A stretch of DNA of 64,000 bases from Betaproteobacteria bacterium (GCA_016192065.1 JACPUX010000077.1:62001-126000); one strand, 5' to 3'; counted from the first letter of the stretch, positions 28,212 to 37,748 are shown. The notes: generated by a model not told the origin, from the sequence alone. Made by a program: numbers and translations.

Positions 28212-28965
28212 GCACCACCTCATCGTCGCCCAGATAGGCTTCGCGCACGGCGGCGCTGGCGCGGATTTGCTGCGGCGCTCCGGACTCCAGGACCTGCCCG
28301 TTGACCATCACGGTGATGGTCTGCGCCGCGGCGAACACCGCGTCCATGTCGTGCTCCACCAGCAAGATGGCGCGATCGGTGGTGAGCCGGCGCAAGAGCT
28401 CCACCATTTTCATCGACTCCTCGGCGCCCATGCCCGCCAGGGGTTCATCGAAAAGCAGCACCCGCGCGTCGGTCGCCAGCACCATCGCTACTTCGAGCTG
28501 GCGCCTCTCGCCGTGGCTCATTTCGCCGACGATGCGGGCACGCTGCGCGGCGAGCCCCACTTCGGCGATGGCGGCCTCGGCACGCTCGTTGATGGCACGG
28601 TCCTCGAGCGCCTTCGCCCACACCCGCCAGGCGCGCGGCCGGCGCGACTGTGCGGCGAGGCGCACATTCTCGAATACGCTGAAGGGCATGAACACATTGC
28701 TGCGCTGGTAGCTGCGGCCAATGCCCGCCAGTGAACGCTGGTGCGAGGCGAGCCCGGTGATGTCGCGCCCCTCGAACAGGATGCGCCCCGCACTGGGCGC
28801 CAAATCTCCAGAGAGCAAATTGATGCAGGTCGACTTGCCGGCGCCGTTGGGTCCGACCAGGGCGTGCAATTCACCCCGCTTCAGGCTCAGGGAAACGTCC
28901 TGGTTGGCCGTCAGGCCGCCGAACCGCCGCGTGAGCCCTTCGGCCCGGAGCAGGGCGTCACTCAT
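28204..28965 (-). CDS. livG: Liv-type ABC transporter ATPase (LivG)
   Basis: A 253-residue ATPase: Walker A GPNGAGKST, signature MSHGERRQLEVAM, Walker B VLLFDEPLAGMG, H-loop LLVEHDMDAV. The SHGERR signature in place of LSGGQ is normal for LivG. It overlaps livM by 8 bp upstream and livF by 8 bp downstream, so the set is translationally coupled. Confidence 0.92.
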   Translation of the reverse strand: MSDALLRAEGLTRRFGGLTANQDVSLSLKRGELHALVGPNGAGKSTCINLLSGDLAPSAGRILFEGRDITGLASHQRSLAGIGRSYQRSNVFMPFSVFENVRLAAQSRRPRAWRVWAKALEDRAINERAEAAIAEVGLAAQRARIVGEMSHGERRQLEVAMVLATDARVLLFDEPLAGMGAEESMKMVELLRRLTTDRAILLVEHDMDAVFAAAQTITVMVNGQVLESGAPQQIRASAAVREAYLGDDEVVHE

Positions 28966-29923
28966 CGGCGCTCTCCCGCGGTTTGCGCTTGAGGCGCGCC
29001 GGCAAAGCCGAAATTCCGCCGGGCAGGAAAAGCACCGCGCCGACGATCACCGCGCCCATGAGCAATTGCCAATGCTTGGTCCAGGCGGCAAAGAACTCCT
29101 GCATGGCCACGAAGGCGAAGGCCCCCGCCACCGCGCCGCCGAAATTGCCCATGCCGCCCAGAATGACCATCAGGAGCACGTTGCCCGACTGATGCCAGGA
29201 CAAATACTCGGGCGTGACGAAGCCATACAACGCGCCGTAGAGATATCCCGCCACGCCGGCCAGCGCCCCGGCCACGGCGAAAGCGGCGAGCTTGTAGCGG
29301 TAGGTCGCGTAGCCCATGGCCAGCATGCGCGACTCGTTGTCGCGGATGCCTTGCAGGATGCTGCCGAAAGACGACTCCTTGAGCCGGCGCAGCCCGCCAT
29401 AGACAGCGAGGGCGCAGACCAGAATGAAGAAGTACAGCGCCTTGGGCTGATCGAGATCGAAGGGCGTCCAGCCGGCGATCGCCGCGCTAGGCTTGAAATT
29501 GACGTAGATGCCGTCGGAGCCCCCGCCCAGATCGGTGTCATGAAAGATGTAGTAGGCCATCTGGGCAAACGCCAGGGTCACCATGATGAAATAGATGCCC
29601 CGGGTGCGCAGCACGAAGAACCCCACCAAGAGCGCCACCAGCCCGGCGACCAGCACCGCCACGGGCAGGCTGAGCCAGAGGTTGGCGGCCTGGTATTTGG
29701 GGGTCAGCAGGGCCAGCACATAGGCCGCCACGCCGAAGTAGGCGGCGTGCCCGAAGCTCACCAGGCCGGTGACCCCCACCAGAAGGTCGAGGCTCATGGC
29801 GAAAATGGCGAGGATCAGGCCCTTGGCCACGAGCTCGGTGTAAAAAGCCGAGCCGACGAACGGAAACGCCAGCACCAGGGCGAGCACCAAGAGCTTGAGG
29901 AAGGTGTTGAAGGAGGCGGACAT
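28958..29923 (-). CDS. livM: Liv-type ABC transporter permease (LivM)
   Basis: A 321-residue permease with about eight transmembrane helices (MSASFNTFLKLLVLALVLAF at the start). The permease loop GVAGYLYGALYGFVTPEYLS and an earlier GVTGLVSFGHAAYFGVAAYV motif are typical of LivM. ATG 29923 shares its first base with the livH stop (TGATG). It forms the membrane channel with LivH. Confidence 0.92.
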   Translation of the reverse strand: MSASFNTFLKLLVLALVLAFPFVGSAFYTELVAKGLILAIFAMSLDLLVGVTGLVSFGHAAYFGVAAYVLALLTPKYQAANLWLSLPVAVLVAGLVALLVGFFVLRTRGIYFIMVTLAFAQMAYYIFHDTDLGGGSDGIYVNFKPSAAIAGWTPFDLDQPKALYFFILVCALAVYGGLRRLKESSFGSILQGIRDNESRMLAMGYATYRYKLAAFAVAGALAGVAGYLYGALYGFVTPEYLSWHQSGNVLLMVILGGMGNFGGAVAGAFAFVAMQEFFAAWTKHWQLLMGAVIVGAVLFLPGGISALPARLKRKPRESADE

Positions 29924-30786
29924 CAGCTTTTGAAGATCCCTTCCGGGCGCCACAGCAGCACCGCCGCCATCACCAGGTAGACCGCCAGCCCCGCGTAATC
30001 GGGCACCAAAACCTTGCCGAAGGTGTCGGCGAAACCGATCACCAGCGCCGCCACCAGCGCGCCCCAGACCGAGCCGATGCCGCCGATCACCACGATCACG
30101 AAGGAGAGGATCAGTACTTGGTTGCCCATGCCCGGAAACACCGAGGACACCGGCGCGGCGATCATGCCGGCGAAGGCGGCCAAGGTCACGCCCAGCGCGA
30201 ACACCACGAGATAGATGCGATTGATGTCGATGCCCAGCGCCTCGACCATATCGCGGTCGTGATTGCCGGCGCGAATCATCATGCCGATGCGGGTGCGGTG
30301 AATGAGAATGTAGAGCCCGATCGCCAAGAGCACGCACACCGCGGAAATCACCAGCCGATACACCGGATAGGAGAGCGTGTCGGAGAGCTTGATCGAGGCC
30401 GAGAAGATCGCCGGCACGGCCACGCCGTGTACGTCGTCACCCAAGGCGAGCGAACGCAGTTCCTCGAAGACCAGGATCAGCCCGTAGGTGAGCAAGACCT
30501 GTTCGAGATGATTGCGCTTGTAGAGGTGGCGAAACAGCGCCCACTCCAGCAGCGCGCCCAGCAGCGCGGCCAGCGGAATCCCCAGCAGCAGCGCGGTAAA
30601 CAGATTGCCGGTCTGGGCCACCAGGGCGAAGGCCAGATACGCCCCGATCATATAGAAACTTCCGTGCGCCAGATTGATCACGCCCATGATGCCGAAAATG
30701 AGCGTCAGGCCGCTGGCCACTAGGAACAGCAGCAAGCCGTACTGCACGGCGTTGAGGGTCTGAATCAGGAAAGAAACGAAATCCAT
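29923..30786 (-). CDS. livH: Liv-type ABC transporter permease (LivH)
   Basis: A 287-residue permease starting MDFVSFLIQTLNAVQYGLLL. The LivH hallmark GIMGVINLAHGSFYMIGAY is present, then EELRSLALGDD and a C-terminal FADTFGKVLVPDYAGLAVYL. ATG 30786 is used; a GTG three codons earlier is possible. It is 81 bp after the binding-protein gene and coupled to livM. Confidence 0.92.
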   Translation of the reverse strand: MDFVSFLIQTLNAVQYGLLLFLVASGLTLIFGIMGVINLAHGSFYMIGAYLAFALVAQTGNLFTALLLGIPLAALLGALLEWALFRHLYKRNHLEQVLLTYGLILVFEELRSLALGDDVHGVAVPAIFSASIKLSDTLSYPVYRLVISAVCVLLAIGLYILIHRTRIGMMIRAGNHDRDMVEALGIDINRIYLVVFALGVTLAAFAGMIAAPVSSVFPGMGNQVLILSFVIVVIGGIGSVWGALVAALVIGFADTFGKVLVPDYAGLAVYLVMAAVLLWRPEGIFKS

Positions 30787-30867
30787 GCGCGCCACGACCC
30801 CGCCGCCCGAACCGGACGGCGGGGTCGTTCCCGTGGTGATGAAGCGATGCGGGGAGTTGACCTGGCC

Positions 30868-32076
30868 TTACATCTTGCAGCCGCGAGCCGGGTCGGCCAA
30901 GGCCTTGGAAACTACCGACACCACTTTGTTCTCCTTGCCCTCGGCTTTGCGCAGATAAATGTCTTGTACGGGGTTATGCGCTTTAGACAAGGTGAAAGCG
31001 CCGCGCGGGCTGTCAATCCGCGCCGCTTCCATGGCCTTGACCAGCTCGGCGCGCTTGCTGACATCGCCCTTGACGGCGCTCAGCCCGGTGGCCAGAAGCT
31101 GGGCGGCATCGTACCCCTGCACCGCATAGACATCGGGCGCGGCCTTGTAGGCCTTGGCGTAGCCGGCGCGAAAGGCCTGGTCCTTGGCGTTGGTGAGACC
31201 ATCGGCGTAGTGCAGCGTGGTCAGCAGGCCCTGACCCGCATCGCCCATGGCTTCGAGCGTGCCATCGGTAAGGAAGCCCGGGGCATAGAGCGGAATGCTC
31301 GCCCGCAGGCCCGCCGCACCATAGTCCTTGACGAACTTGGCCGCCCCGCCGCCGGCGAAGAAAACGAATACCGCGTCGGGTTTGAGCGCCGCGATTTCAG
31401 TGAGGAAGGGCTGAAACTCGACGTTAGGGAAAGGCAGGGTCATTTCCTTCACCACTTTGCCGCCAGCCTTTTCGAAGGCTTCGGCGAAGGCATCGGTCAT
31501 TTGCTTCCCGGCGGCGTATTTCCAGGTCAGCGTGACCACCTTGCGGGCGCGTTTTTCGTAGACCACCGGCCCCATGGCGTAGGCAGACTGCCAGTTGCTG
31601 AAGGAGGTGCGGAAGATGTTGGGCGCGCACAAGGGTCCGGTGAGTTCGTCGGCGCCAGCGTTGGGCACCACGAATAGGGTGTTATTCTCACGCGCCACCT
31701 TGGCCATGCCCATGGCCACGCCCGAATGCACGGTGCCGACCAGCACGTCGACCTGGTCGCGTTTGACCAGCTTGTTGGTGTTCTCGGTGGCCTTGGCAGG
31801 ATCCGATTCATCGTCGACCACGAAATATTCGATGTCGCGGCCGCCCAGTTTGCCGCCGCTCTCCTCGACGTAGAGCTTGAAGCCATTGGTCACGGCATTG
31901 CCCAAGGCGGCATAGGTACCGGTGTAGGGCAGCATCAGGCCGATCTTGATCTTTCCGGATTGGGCCTGGGCGTTGCCCAGAGGCAAGAGCGCGGCGCAGG
32001 CAAGCGCCGTGGCCACGGTGGCAGTTCGCGTCCAGATCGAACCGGGGCTGGTGATTTTGGGGCTGTAACTGTTCAT
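30868..32076 (-). CDS. Periplasmic binding protein of the Liv-type importer
   Basis: A 402-residue type I periplasmic binding protein. ATG 32076 (MNSYSPKITS) has AGGAGG seven bases upstream. The signal peptide ends near GNAQAQSGK, then KIKIGLMLPYTGTYAALGNA and FVVDDESDPAKATENT, and the two-lobed fold ends LADPARGCKM. It delivers substrate to LivHM. Relatives in aromatic clusters bind benzoate or other aromatic acids, which I infer here from neighbouring bclA and box genes. Confidence 0.92.
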   Translation of the reverse strand: MNSYSPKITSPGSIWTRTATVATALACAALLPLGNAQAQSGKIKIGLMLPYTGTYAALGNAVTNGFKLYVEESGGKLGGRDIEYFVVDDESDPAKATENTNKLVKRDQVDVLVGTVHSGVAMGMAKVARENNTLFVVPNAGADELTGPLCAPNIFRTSFSNWQSAYAMGPVVYEKRARKVVTLTWKYAAGKQMTDAFAEAFEKAGGKVVKEMTLPFPNVEFQPFLTEIAALKPDAVFVFFAGGGAAKFVKDYGAAGLRASIPLYAPGFLTDGTLEAMGDAGQGLLTTLHYADGLTNAKDQAFRAGYAKAYKAAPDVYAVQGYDAAQLLATGLSAVKGDVSKRAELVKAMEAARIDSPRGAFTLSKAHNPVQDIYLRKAEGKENKVVSVVSKALADPARGCKM

Positions 32077-32214
32077 CTTCATACCTCCTGTGGGAAAAAT
32101 CTCCGTGGCGAAAACCGCCTTGATCCTCGCCGCGGTCCAGTCTTGCAAAGAGCGGCCATGACAGCACTTCCACCCGGCGACGTCAAGCCGACTCCAGGCC
32201 GCGGGAGAAGAGCT

Positions 32215-33339
32215 TCAATACACCAACTGACACTCGCGTCCGATGATGCTCAAGTCGACGAAGCTCGAACCGGTGTGCTTCGATTCCGAAAAATCGACCA
32301 CGAACCCACCCAGATCGAAATTGCGCAAGCCGTCCAGGGCACGCATCAGGCGGGCGCGGTTGGGCGCGTTGCCGGCGCGGCGCAGCCCCTCGACCAAAAC
32401 CCTGGCGGCAACATATGCTTCGAATTGCATCAGGGAGGGTTTGGCGCCCTGCTCACCATAACGAGCTAGGTCGTCGAGGTACTCGCGCACGATCCGCAAG
32501 CCCCGGTTGCGAATGTTGGGAAACACCTGCGCCAGGCCCACGCCACGGGCTTTTTCCGGCGTGGCCACGGCGCAAATGGTGTCGGCGTTGCCATAGGACA
32601 GCGTATTGATCGGCGCGCGCATCCCGTGGTCGCGGGCGGCGGCGACAAACTCGCCGGCCCGCCTGGCCGGGCTGATGAGCAGCACCAGGTCGGCATTGGC
32701 ACTAGCGATCTGCGCAAAACTGGCGGCGATCGATTCCGGCCCGGTGAGTCCGATGGCGGCGCGCGCCGCCGGCGCCAGCCCATGCTGCTGGAGGATGCCT
32801 TCGACGAGGGCGAGTCCCGATTTTCCGAACGGGATGTCCACGTACACCACGGCGACGCGCCGCAAGCCGACACTGAGCGAATGCTCGATGATCTTGCGGT
32901 ATTGGTCGAGATCCCCGGCGCGCACGTGATAGAGGTGGGGATGGTGAGGTTTGCGGAAGGGCTCGGCGCCAGGCACCACGCCGATCACCGGCATGCCCAC
33001 CCCTTCGAGGATCTTTTCGGCCAGGAGCCGAGTGAGCGCCGGTGAACCCACCGGCATGATCAATGCCAGCGCTTCGCTACGCCCGAGGCGCTGCACTTCG
33101 GCGACGGTTCGCAGCGGGTTGTATTCGTCGTCCCGAGTCTCGAGTGCGATCTTCTGCCCATGCACCCCGCCCAGGGCATTCGCCGCGGCCAATGCAATGC
33201 GGATGCCGCTGTTGTAGGCGACGCCCTCGACGCCGATCGGCCCGCTCATCGGAACCACCTGCGCCACCAGCAAATCGGCGCGCGCGCTGGCGGCAAACAG
33301 GGCCAAAGCGACCACCGACAACCACTTCTTGCTTGTCAT
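32215..33339 (-). CDS. Second type I periplasmic binding protein, next to the two-component system
   Basis: A 374-residue periplasmic protein with a signal peptide (MTSKKWLSVVALALFAASARA) and a Leu/Ile/Val-type fold (VVPMSGPIGVEGVAYNSGIR; YVDIPFGKSGLALVEGIL). It has only distant resemblance to the importer's own binding protein and no permease of its own. It lies between the histidine kinase and the importer operon, so it could be a second substrate receptor or a periplasmic signal-sensing partner of the kinase. Both roles are inference. Confidence 0.85.
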   Translation of the reverse strand: MTSKKWLSVVALALFAASARADLLVAQVVPMSGPIGVEGVAYNSGIRIALAAANALGGVHGQKIALETRDDEYNPLRTVAEVQRLGRSEALALIMPVGSPALTRLLAEKILEGVGMPVIGVVPGAEPFRKPHHPHLYHVRAGDLDQYRKIIEHSLSVGLRRVAVVYVDIPFGKSGLALVEGILQQHGLAPAARAAIGLTGPESIAASFAQIASANADLVLLISPARRAGEFVAAARDHGMRAPINTLSYGNADTICAVATPEKARGVGLAQVFPNIRNRGLRIVREYLDDLARYGEQGAKPSLMQFEAYVAARVLVEGLRRAGNAPNRARLMRALDGLRNFDLGGFVVDFSESKHTGSSFVDLSIIGRECQLVY

Positions 33340-33459
33340 CCTCCTCGCTCCTCAAGCTTCGTTCCGCTCGTCGTTCCGGCGGACTGCTGTCATCTTGGAG
33401 GCGAGTGTAGGAGGCGGCGCGTGAAATCGGCGTAACGTGTTTGTGAAGAGTTCGTCAAA

Positions 33460-34797
33460 TCACGGCGCCAACCTGAGCAATACCCGGGTTCCCCCTTCCC
33501 GCCGCGGTTCGATGCCGATCGACCAGCCCAACTGGTCGCAAATGCGCTTGACGATTGCCAGGCCGAGGCCGAAGCCTTCACCGCTGTGGGAATCGCCCCG
33601 GCGAAAACGACGGAACAGCTCGGGCATCCGACCGGGGTCCATGCCCTGCCCGGTATCCTCGATCTCCAGCCCCCCCGTGCTGGCGGCCAGGCGGATGCTG
33701 CCCCGTTCGGTGTAGCGCACGGCATTGCCCAGCAAATTGGCGAGCACGACCAAGAGCGCGTTGCGCGGAGCGCTGATGATGAGGCCACCGGGCACCGCCA
33801 GCTCCAGCGCCAACCCCTTGGCCACGGCGCGCTCGCGCACCGATTCGAGGGCTTGTTCGGCGCATTCCCGCAAGTCGATGGCGTCGCGCTCGCCACCGTC
33901 CTGTTCGCGCGCCAACAGCAAGAAAACATTGACCAGGCCCGACAGCCGCGCCGATGCACGCGCGATGCGCTCGACTCGCTCGTGCGCCTTGGCCGGGAGA
34001 CCCTCCTCCAAGAGCAGCTCGCTGCTGGTCTGGATCGAGGTCAAGGGCGTGCGCAATTCGTGGCTGACGTCGGCGGTGAACGCTCGCTCGCGCGCCAGCA
34101 GGCGTGCGGTGCGCTGGTGATAATCGTCGAACGCGGCGGCCAGCTCCGCCACTTCGCGCTCATGGTAGTTGCCCCGCAGGGGTTGGTCGGCGACGGCGTT
34201 GTCGAGCCTGGCCACCCGTTGGGACAGATCAACGATCTGGCGGGTGAGCCGGCCCGACAGCCACAGGCCGGCCAGCACGGTGAAGAGCGCGGTGAGGGCC
34301 GCGCTGAGCAGCAAGGCCCAGGTGAATTTGAGCGCCCGCTCCTGATGCAGGGCTACCGAATAGGCGGCATAGAACCGGGCATTGCCGATTTCGCGCACGC
34401 CCACGCGGTAGCGATTGTCGCCCGAGTGGACATCATGAAAACCCGGTTCGAGTTCACGCAACTCGCCCGGCAGCGACACCCGCTCGCCGGGGTTACGTGC
34501 TACATAGCCCTGCACCAGCCAGTTGGCGCGAAACCACTTGCGCAACGACGAGGCCTCGGTGTCGGGTCGCACGTCGTGGTGGGGCAGGCTGCGGTAGGGC
34601 ATACCCTCGATGATGCCCCGGCGTTCATACTGCTGCAGGACTTCTTCGAGTTCATCGGCGACGATCTGGTCGATCAACTGCGCTTCTTGGTGGCGGTTCA
34701 TCAAGTGAATGGCCACTGCGTGCGAGAGCACGAGCAAGAGCCCGGCGAGGGCGAAGGTGGTGGCGAACTTGAGCTTGAGACTACGCCTGAGGGGCAT
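33460..34797 (-). CDS. Sensor histidine kinase
   Basis: A 445-residue inner-membrane kinase. Transmembrane segments are about 12-32 and 158-180, flanking a periplasmic sensor domain of about 125 residues; a HAMP region (LSQRVARLDNAV) follows. The phospho-acceptor is His246 in FTADVSHELRTPLTSI, and the ATPase has an N box (LLGNAVRYTE), DTGQGMDP and GLGLAIVKRI. ATG 34797 overlaps the 3' end of the response-regulator gene by 17 bp. It is a QseC-like/OmpR-group kinase in architecture; the stimulus is unknown, aromatic acids or oxygen being reasonable guesses from context. Confidence 0.9.
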   Translation of the reverse strand: MPLRRSLKLKFATTFALAGLLLVLSHAVAIHLMNRHQEAQLIDQIVADELEEVLQQYERRGIIEGMPYRSLPHHDVRPDTEASSLRKWFRANWLVQGYVARNPGERVSLPGELRELEPGFHDVHSGDNRYRVGVREIGNARFYAAYSVALHQERALKFTWALLLSAALTALFTVLAGLWLSGRLTRQIVDLSQRVARLDNAVADQPLRGNYHEREVAELAAAFDDYHQRTARLLARERAFTADVSHELRTPLTSIQTSSELLLEEGLPAKAHERVERIARASARLSGLVNVFLLLAREQDGGERDAIDLRECAEQALESVRERAVAKGLALELAVPGGLIISAPRNALLVVLANLLGNAVRYTERGSIRLAASTGGLEIEDTGQGMDPGRMPELFRRFRRGDSHSGEGFGLGLAIVKRICDQLGWSIGIEPRREGGTRVLLRLAP

Positions 34798-35470
34798 GGG
34801 GCGGCGCAAAACGGTAGCCGATGCCATGCACCGTTTCGATCGGCGACAGCCCGCGCGAATCGGTAAGCGCTCGGCGCAGCATGTGCATGTGGCTTCTCAA
34901 GGTATCGCTCACCAATTGCTCACCGCCCCAGACGACGTGTTCGAGTTCGGCGCGGGTATGCACACGGTTGGGTGCGCGGCACAGGGTTTCCAGGAGCCGC
35001 AGGCACTTGCGCGACAGATGCACGGCGCGCCCCTCCACCGTGACCGCCAGGTTGGCGGGATCGAAGACGACGCGGTCGAAGACCAGTTTGGAATCCACCA
35101 CGCGCCCGCAACGCCGCGCCACCAGCGACTTGAGCCGGGCCTCGACTTCGCGCAAGGCGAAGGGTTTGACCAGGTAGTCGTCGGCGCCGCACTCGAAAGC
35201 GGCGAGCTTGTCTTCGAGGATATCGCGCGCAGTGAGGATCAGCACCGGCACATCGCGCCGCGCTTCACCGCGCAGCTTCTTGCACAGGCACATGCCATCC
35301 AAGCCCGGCAGGCCAAGGTCGAGGATGATGGCGTCGAAATCGTCGGCCACGGCGCGATAGAAGCCGGTGACCCCGTCGTGAGCAAAGTCGGCGAGGTGGC
35401 CACGGCTTTCCAGGAAGTCGCCCAGGTTGCCGGCGATGTCCGGGTCGTCTTCGATGATCAGGACGCGCAT
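34781..35470 (-). CDS. OmpR-family response regulator
   Basis: A 229-residue DNA-binding regulator. The receiver domain has acidic DD at residues 8-9, phospho-acceptor Asp51 in ILDLGLPGLDG and Lys in YLVKPF. The winged-helix domain starts near residue 125 (GRVVDSKLVFDRVVFD) and includes LSRKCLRLLETL. It is coupled to the kinase gene and lies 54 bp after bclA, so it is probably transcribed with the benzoate genes. Confidence 0.92.
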   Translation of the reverse strand: MRVLIIEDDPDIAGNLGDFLESRGHLADFAHDGVTGFYRAVADDFDAIILDLGLPGLDGMCLCKKLRGEARRDVPVLILTARDILEDKLAAFECGADDYLVKPFALREVEARLKSLVARRCGRVVDSKLVFDRVVFDPANLAVTVEGRAVHLSRKCLRLLETLCRAPNRVHTRAELEHVVWGGEQLVSDTLRSHMHMLRRALTDSRGLSPIETVHGIGYRFAPPHAPQA

Positions 35471-35524
35471 GGCGGTAACGGCGCGTTGGTCAAGCGCTGA
35501 CGCCTCAGGTTCATGGGCCGGCTC

Positions 35525-37099
35525 CTAGCGCAGCTTGAAGCGCTGAATCTTGCCCGTGGCCGTCTTGGGTAACTCGGCCACGAACTCCAGCCAGCGCGGA
35601 TATTTGTAGGGCGCGAGTTGGTCCTTGACCTGGCGCTTGATCTCGTTCGCCAGGGCTTCGGAGCCTTGTTGCCCGGCCTTCAAGACTACGAAAGCGGCTG
35701 GCTTGATCAGGCGGTTCTCGTCTTCCTTGCCGACCACCGCCGCTTCCAGCACCGCCGGATGCGTGATCAGCGCCGCCTCGACTTCCGCGGGCGAGACATA
35801 GATCCCTCCCACCTTGAGCATGTCGTCGCTCCGGCCGGCGTAAACGTAGTAGCCCTCGGCGTTCAGGGTGTACTTGTCGCCACTCTTGGTCCACCAGCCT
35901 TGAAAGGTGTTGCGGCTCTTCTCGCGGTTGTTCCAGTACATCGCCGCCGAGCTTGGGCCCATCACCTGCAGTTCGCCGATTTCGCCCTGGGCCACGGGCT
36001 GGCCGGCATCGTCCACGAGACGGATTTCATAACCCGGCACGGGCTTGCCGGTGGTTCCGTAGCGCACTTCCCCGACCCGGTTGGAAAGGTAGATATGCAG
36101 CATCTCGGTGGAACCGATGCCATCGAGAATATCGATGCCATATTTTTGCACCCAACGCTTGCCAAGATCCTCCGGCAGGGGCTCTCCCGCCGAGGTGCAG
36201 CGGCGCAGATTGAGCGCCTCGCGGGGCGGGGCGTCAGGCGCGGCCAGCAGTGCGGCATAGAGCGTGGGCACCCCATAGAAAATCGTGGGACGTTGTTCGG
36301 TCAGGCGCTTGAATACTGAGGCTGGCGTGGGCCGCTCGGCCATGAGCACGACCGTCGCTCCGACCGCGAGCGGAAAGGACAAGCCGTTGCCCAGGCCGTA
36401 AGCGAAGAAGAGCTTGGCCGCGGAAAACACCAGATCGTGTTCGGTGATGCCCAAGACCGGTTGGCCATAGAGCTCGGCGGTATAGATCAGACTCGATTGC
36501 AGATGCACCGTACCCTTGGGCGCGCCGGTCGAGCCCGAGGAATAAAGCCAGAACGCCGCATCGTCGCAGGTGGTGTCGCAGGTCTCGTGCTCGGGCGAGG
36601 CAGCGGCTACGAGCTTGGCGAAGGCGAGCTTGCCGGCGACCTCTTCGCCGGCGATGACGATGTTCTTGAGCGTGGGGATGGTCGTGACGATGCCGGCGAA
36701 AGTGGGCCACAAAGCGCTCGATACCACCAGAGTGGTGGCACGGCTGTCTTTCAGCATGTAGGCGTAATCGTTGGCCGTGAGCAGCGTGTTGACTGGCACG
36801 GCGATGGCACCGGCCCTGATGGTGCCTAGGAACGCCACCGGGAAATCAATGGTATCGAGCATGCACATGAATACCCGCTCTTCGCGGCGCACGCCCAGCG
36901 CCGCCAGGGCGTTGGCCCAGCGGCCTGTCTTTTCGGCCAATTGGCCGTAGCTGCAACTGCCCTGGTCGTCGAGGTAGGCGGTCTTGTCCGCCCGCCCGGC
37001 GGCAAGGTTGCGCTGCAAGAGATCAAACGCAGCATTGTAGGTGCGCGGAATCGTCAGTCGCGGGGGGCTCACGCTCTGGTCGGCCCGGGAGAGTTCCAT
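35525..37099 (-). CDS. bclA: Benzoate-CoA ligase
   Basis: A 524-residue acyl-adenylate-forming enzyme that makes benzoyl-CoA from benzoate, ATP and CoA in the cytoplasm. Motifs: P-loop YSSGSTGAPKGTVH, GIGSTEMLHIYLSN, aromatic-substrate region FFAYGLGNGLSFPLAVGA, hinge YVYAGRSDDMLKVGG and the catalytic Lys517 in TATGKIQRFK. Length and motifs fit benzoate-CoA ligases (BclA/BadA) rather than acetate or fatty-acid ligases. It is the second gene of the minus-strand arm, 54 bp after the DUF4863 gene. Substituted benzoates may also be used. Confidence 0.93.
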   Translation of the reverse strand: MELSRADQSVSPPRLTIPRTYNAAFDLLQRNLAAGRADKTAYLDDQGSCSYGQLAEKTGRWANALAALGVRREERVFMCMLDTIDFPVAFLGTIRAGAIAVPVNTLLTANDYAYMLKDSRATTLVVSSALWPTFAGIVTTIPTLKNIVIAGEEVAGKLAFAKLVAAASPEHETCDTTCDDAAFWLYSSGSTGAPKGTVHLQSSLIYTAELYGQPVLGITEHDLVFSAAKLFFAYGLGNGLSFPLAVGATVVLMAERPTPASVFKRLTEQRPTIFYGVPTLYAALLAAPDAPPREALNLRRCTSAGEPLPEDLGKRWVQKYGIDILDGIGSTEMLHIYLSNRVGEVRYGTTGKPVPGYEIRLVDDAGQPVAQGEIGELQVMGPSSAAMYWNNREKSRNTFQGWWTKSGDKYTLNAEGYYVYAGRSDDMLKVGGIYVSPAEVEAALITHPAVLEAAVVGKEDENRLIKPAAFVVLKAGQQGSEALANEIKRQVKDQLAPYKYPRWLEFVAELPKTATGKIQRFKLR

Positions 37100-37153
37100 C
37101 CTTTTCCTCCAAACGCTTTTCAGTGATCGGTGGCGCGGCGGCGGCCACGCGAC

Positions 37154-37615
37154 TCAAGCAAAAACGATTTCGCCATCGGGCAGCAAATAGAGTACCCATG
37201 CCCGACCGCCGGTGACCGTGGGTCGGTGTGTGGTGCCTGGCCCATAGACCAGCCAGCCGGCGCCCCGCCCGTCGAATTGGGCGCCGGCAACGCGCGGCAT
37301 GATCAAGTCGATCTCCCCCTTGGGATGGGTGTGCCGCGGCCCGGCGATCGGCTTCATATCCACCACGTCCACGCTGAATCCCTGCGTGGCGGGGCTAGGC
37401 TTGATCACCCGGCCATAGCGAATACCGCCGCCTTCATACTTGCACATCCAACCCTCAGTCATGGCTTCGCCACAGGCCTGCACGATGTTTTGCACGACGT
37501 CCCCGCCAGCGGGGTAACGGCTGTTCAAAGTTTCTTCCAAGGCGGCATCAAGTGGGCGACCGGCAAGGGTGGCGGTGATGCCGGCAAGCAGACCTTGAAA
37601 TGCTTCCGGTGACAT
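37154..37615 (-). CDS. DUF4863 (4-hydroxylaminobenzoate lyase-like) protein
   Basis: A 153-residue protein starting MSPEAFQGLLAGITATLAGR, with AGGAGG eight bases before ATG 37615. The core (GWMCKYEGGGIRYGRVIKPS, then GPRHTHPKGEIDLIMP and WLVYGPGTTHRPTV) has the paired histidines of a small cupin-like domain and matches the DUF4863 family, which includes 4-hydroxylaminobenzoate lyase of nitrobenzoate degradation. It is the first gene after the divergent BoxR-type control region and precedes bclA. Whether it acts on an aromatic intermediate or protects the pathway is not known. Confidence 0.75.
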   Translation of the reverse strand: MSPEAFQGLLAGITATLAGRPLDAALEETLNSRYPAGGDVVQNIVQACGEAMTEGWMCKYEGGGIRYGRVIKPSPATQGFSVDVVDMKPIAGPRHTHPKGEIDLIMPRVAGAQFDGRGAGWLVYGPGTTHRPTVTGGRAWVLYLLPDGEIVFA

Positions 37616-37734
37616 CTCTAACTCCTCCTGGCGTTCGGCGCCGGTCCCGGCTCTTGGCCGAATTCCCGCCGATTCGCGACTTCCTTCGGGGCCGCGCTCG
37701 GGTGCGAGCACAGCGCATGGGCAGGCGCTAATGA

Positions 37735-37748
37735 TGCATTTTGCTGCG
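37735..37748. promoter_or_regulatory. BoxR-type operator site 1
   Basis: TGCA-TTTTGC-TGCG, the TGCA-N6-TGCA-like pattern known for BzdR/BoxR operators. It lies downstream of the predicted minus-strand promoter, about +36 to +49, and 53 bp (five helical turns) from site 2. Confidence 0.6.
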
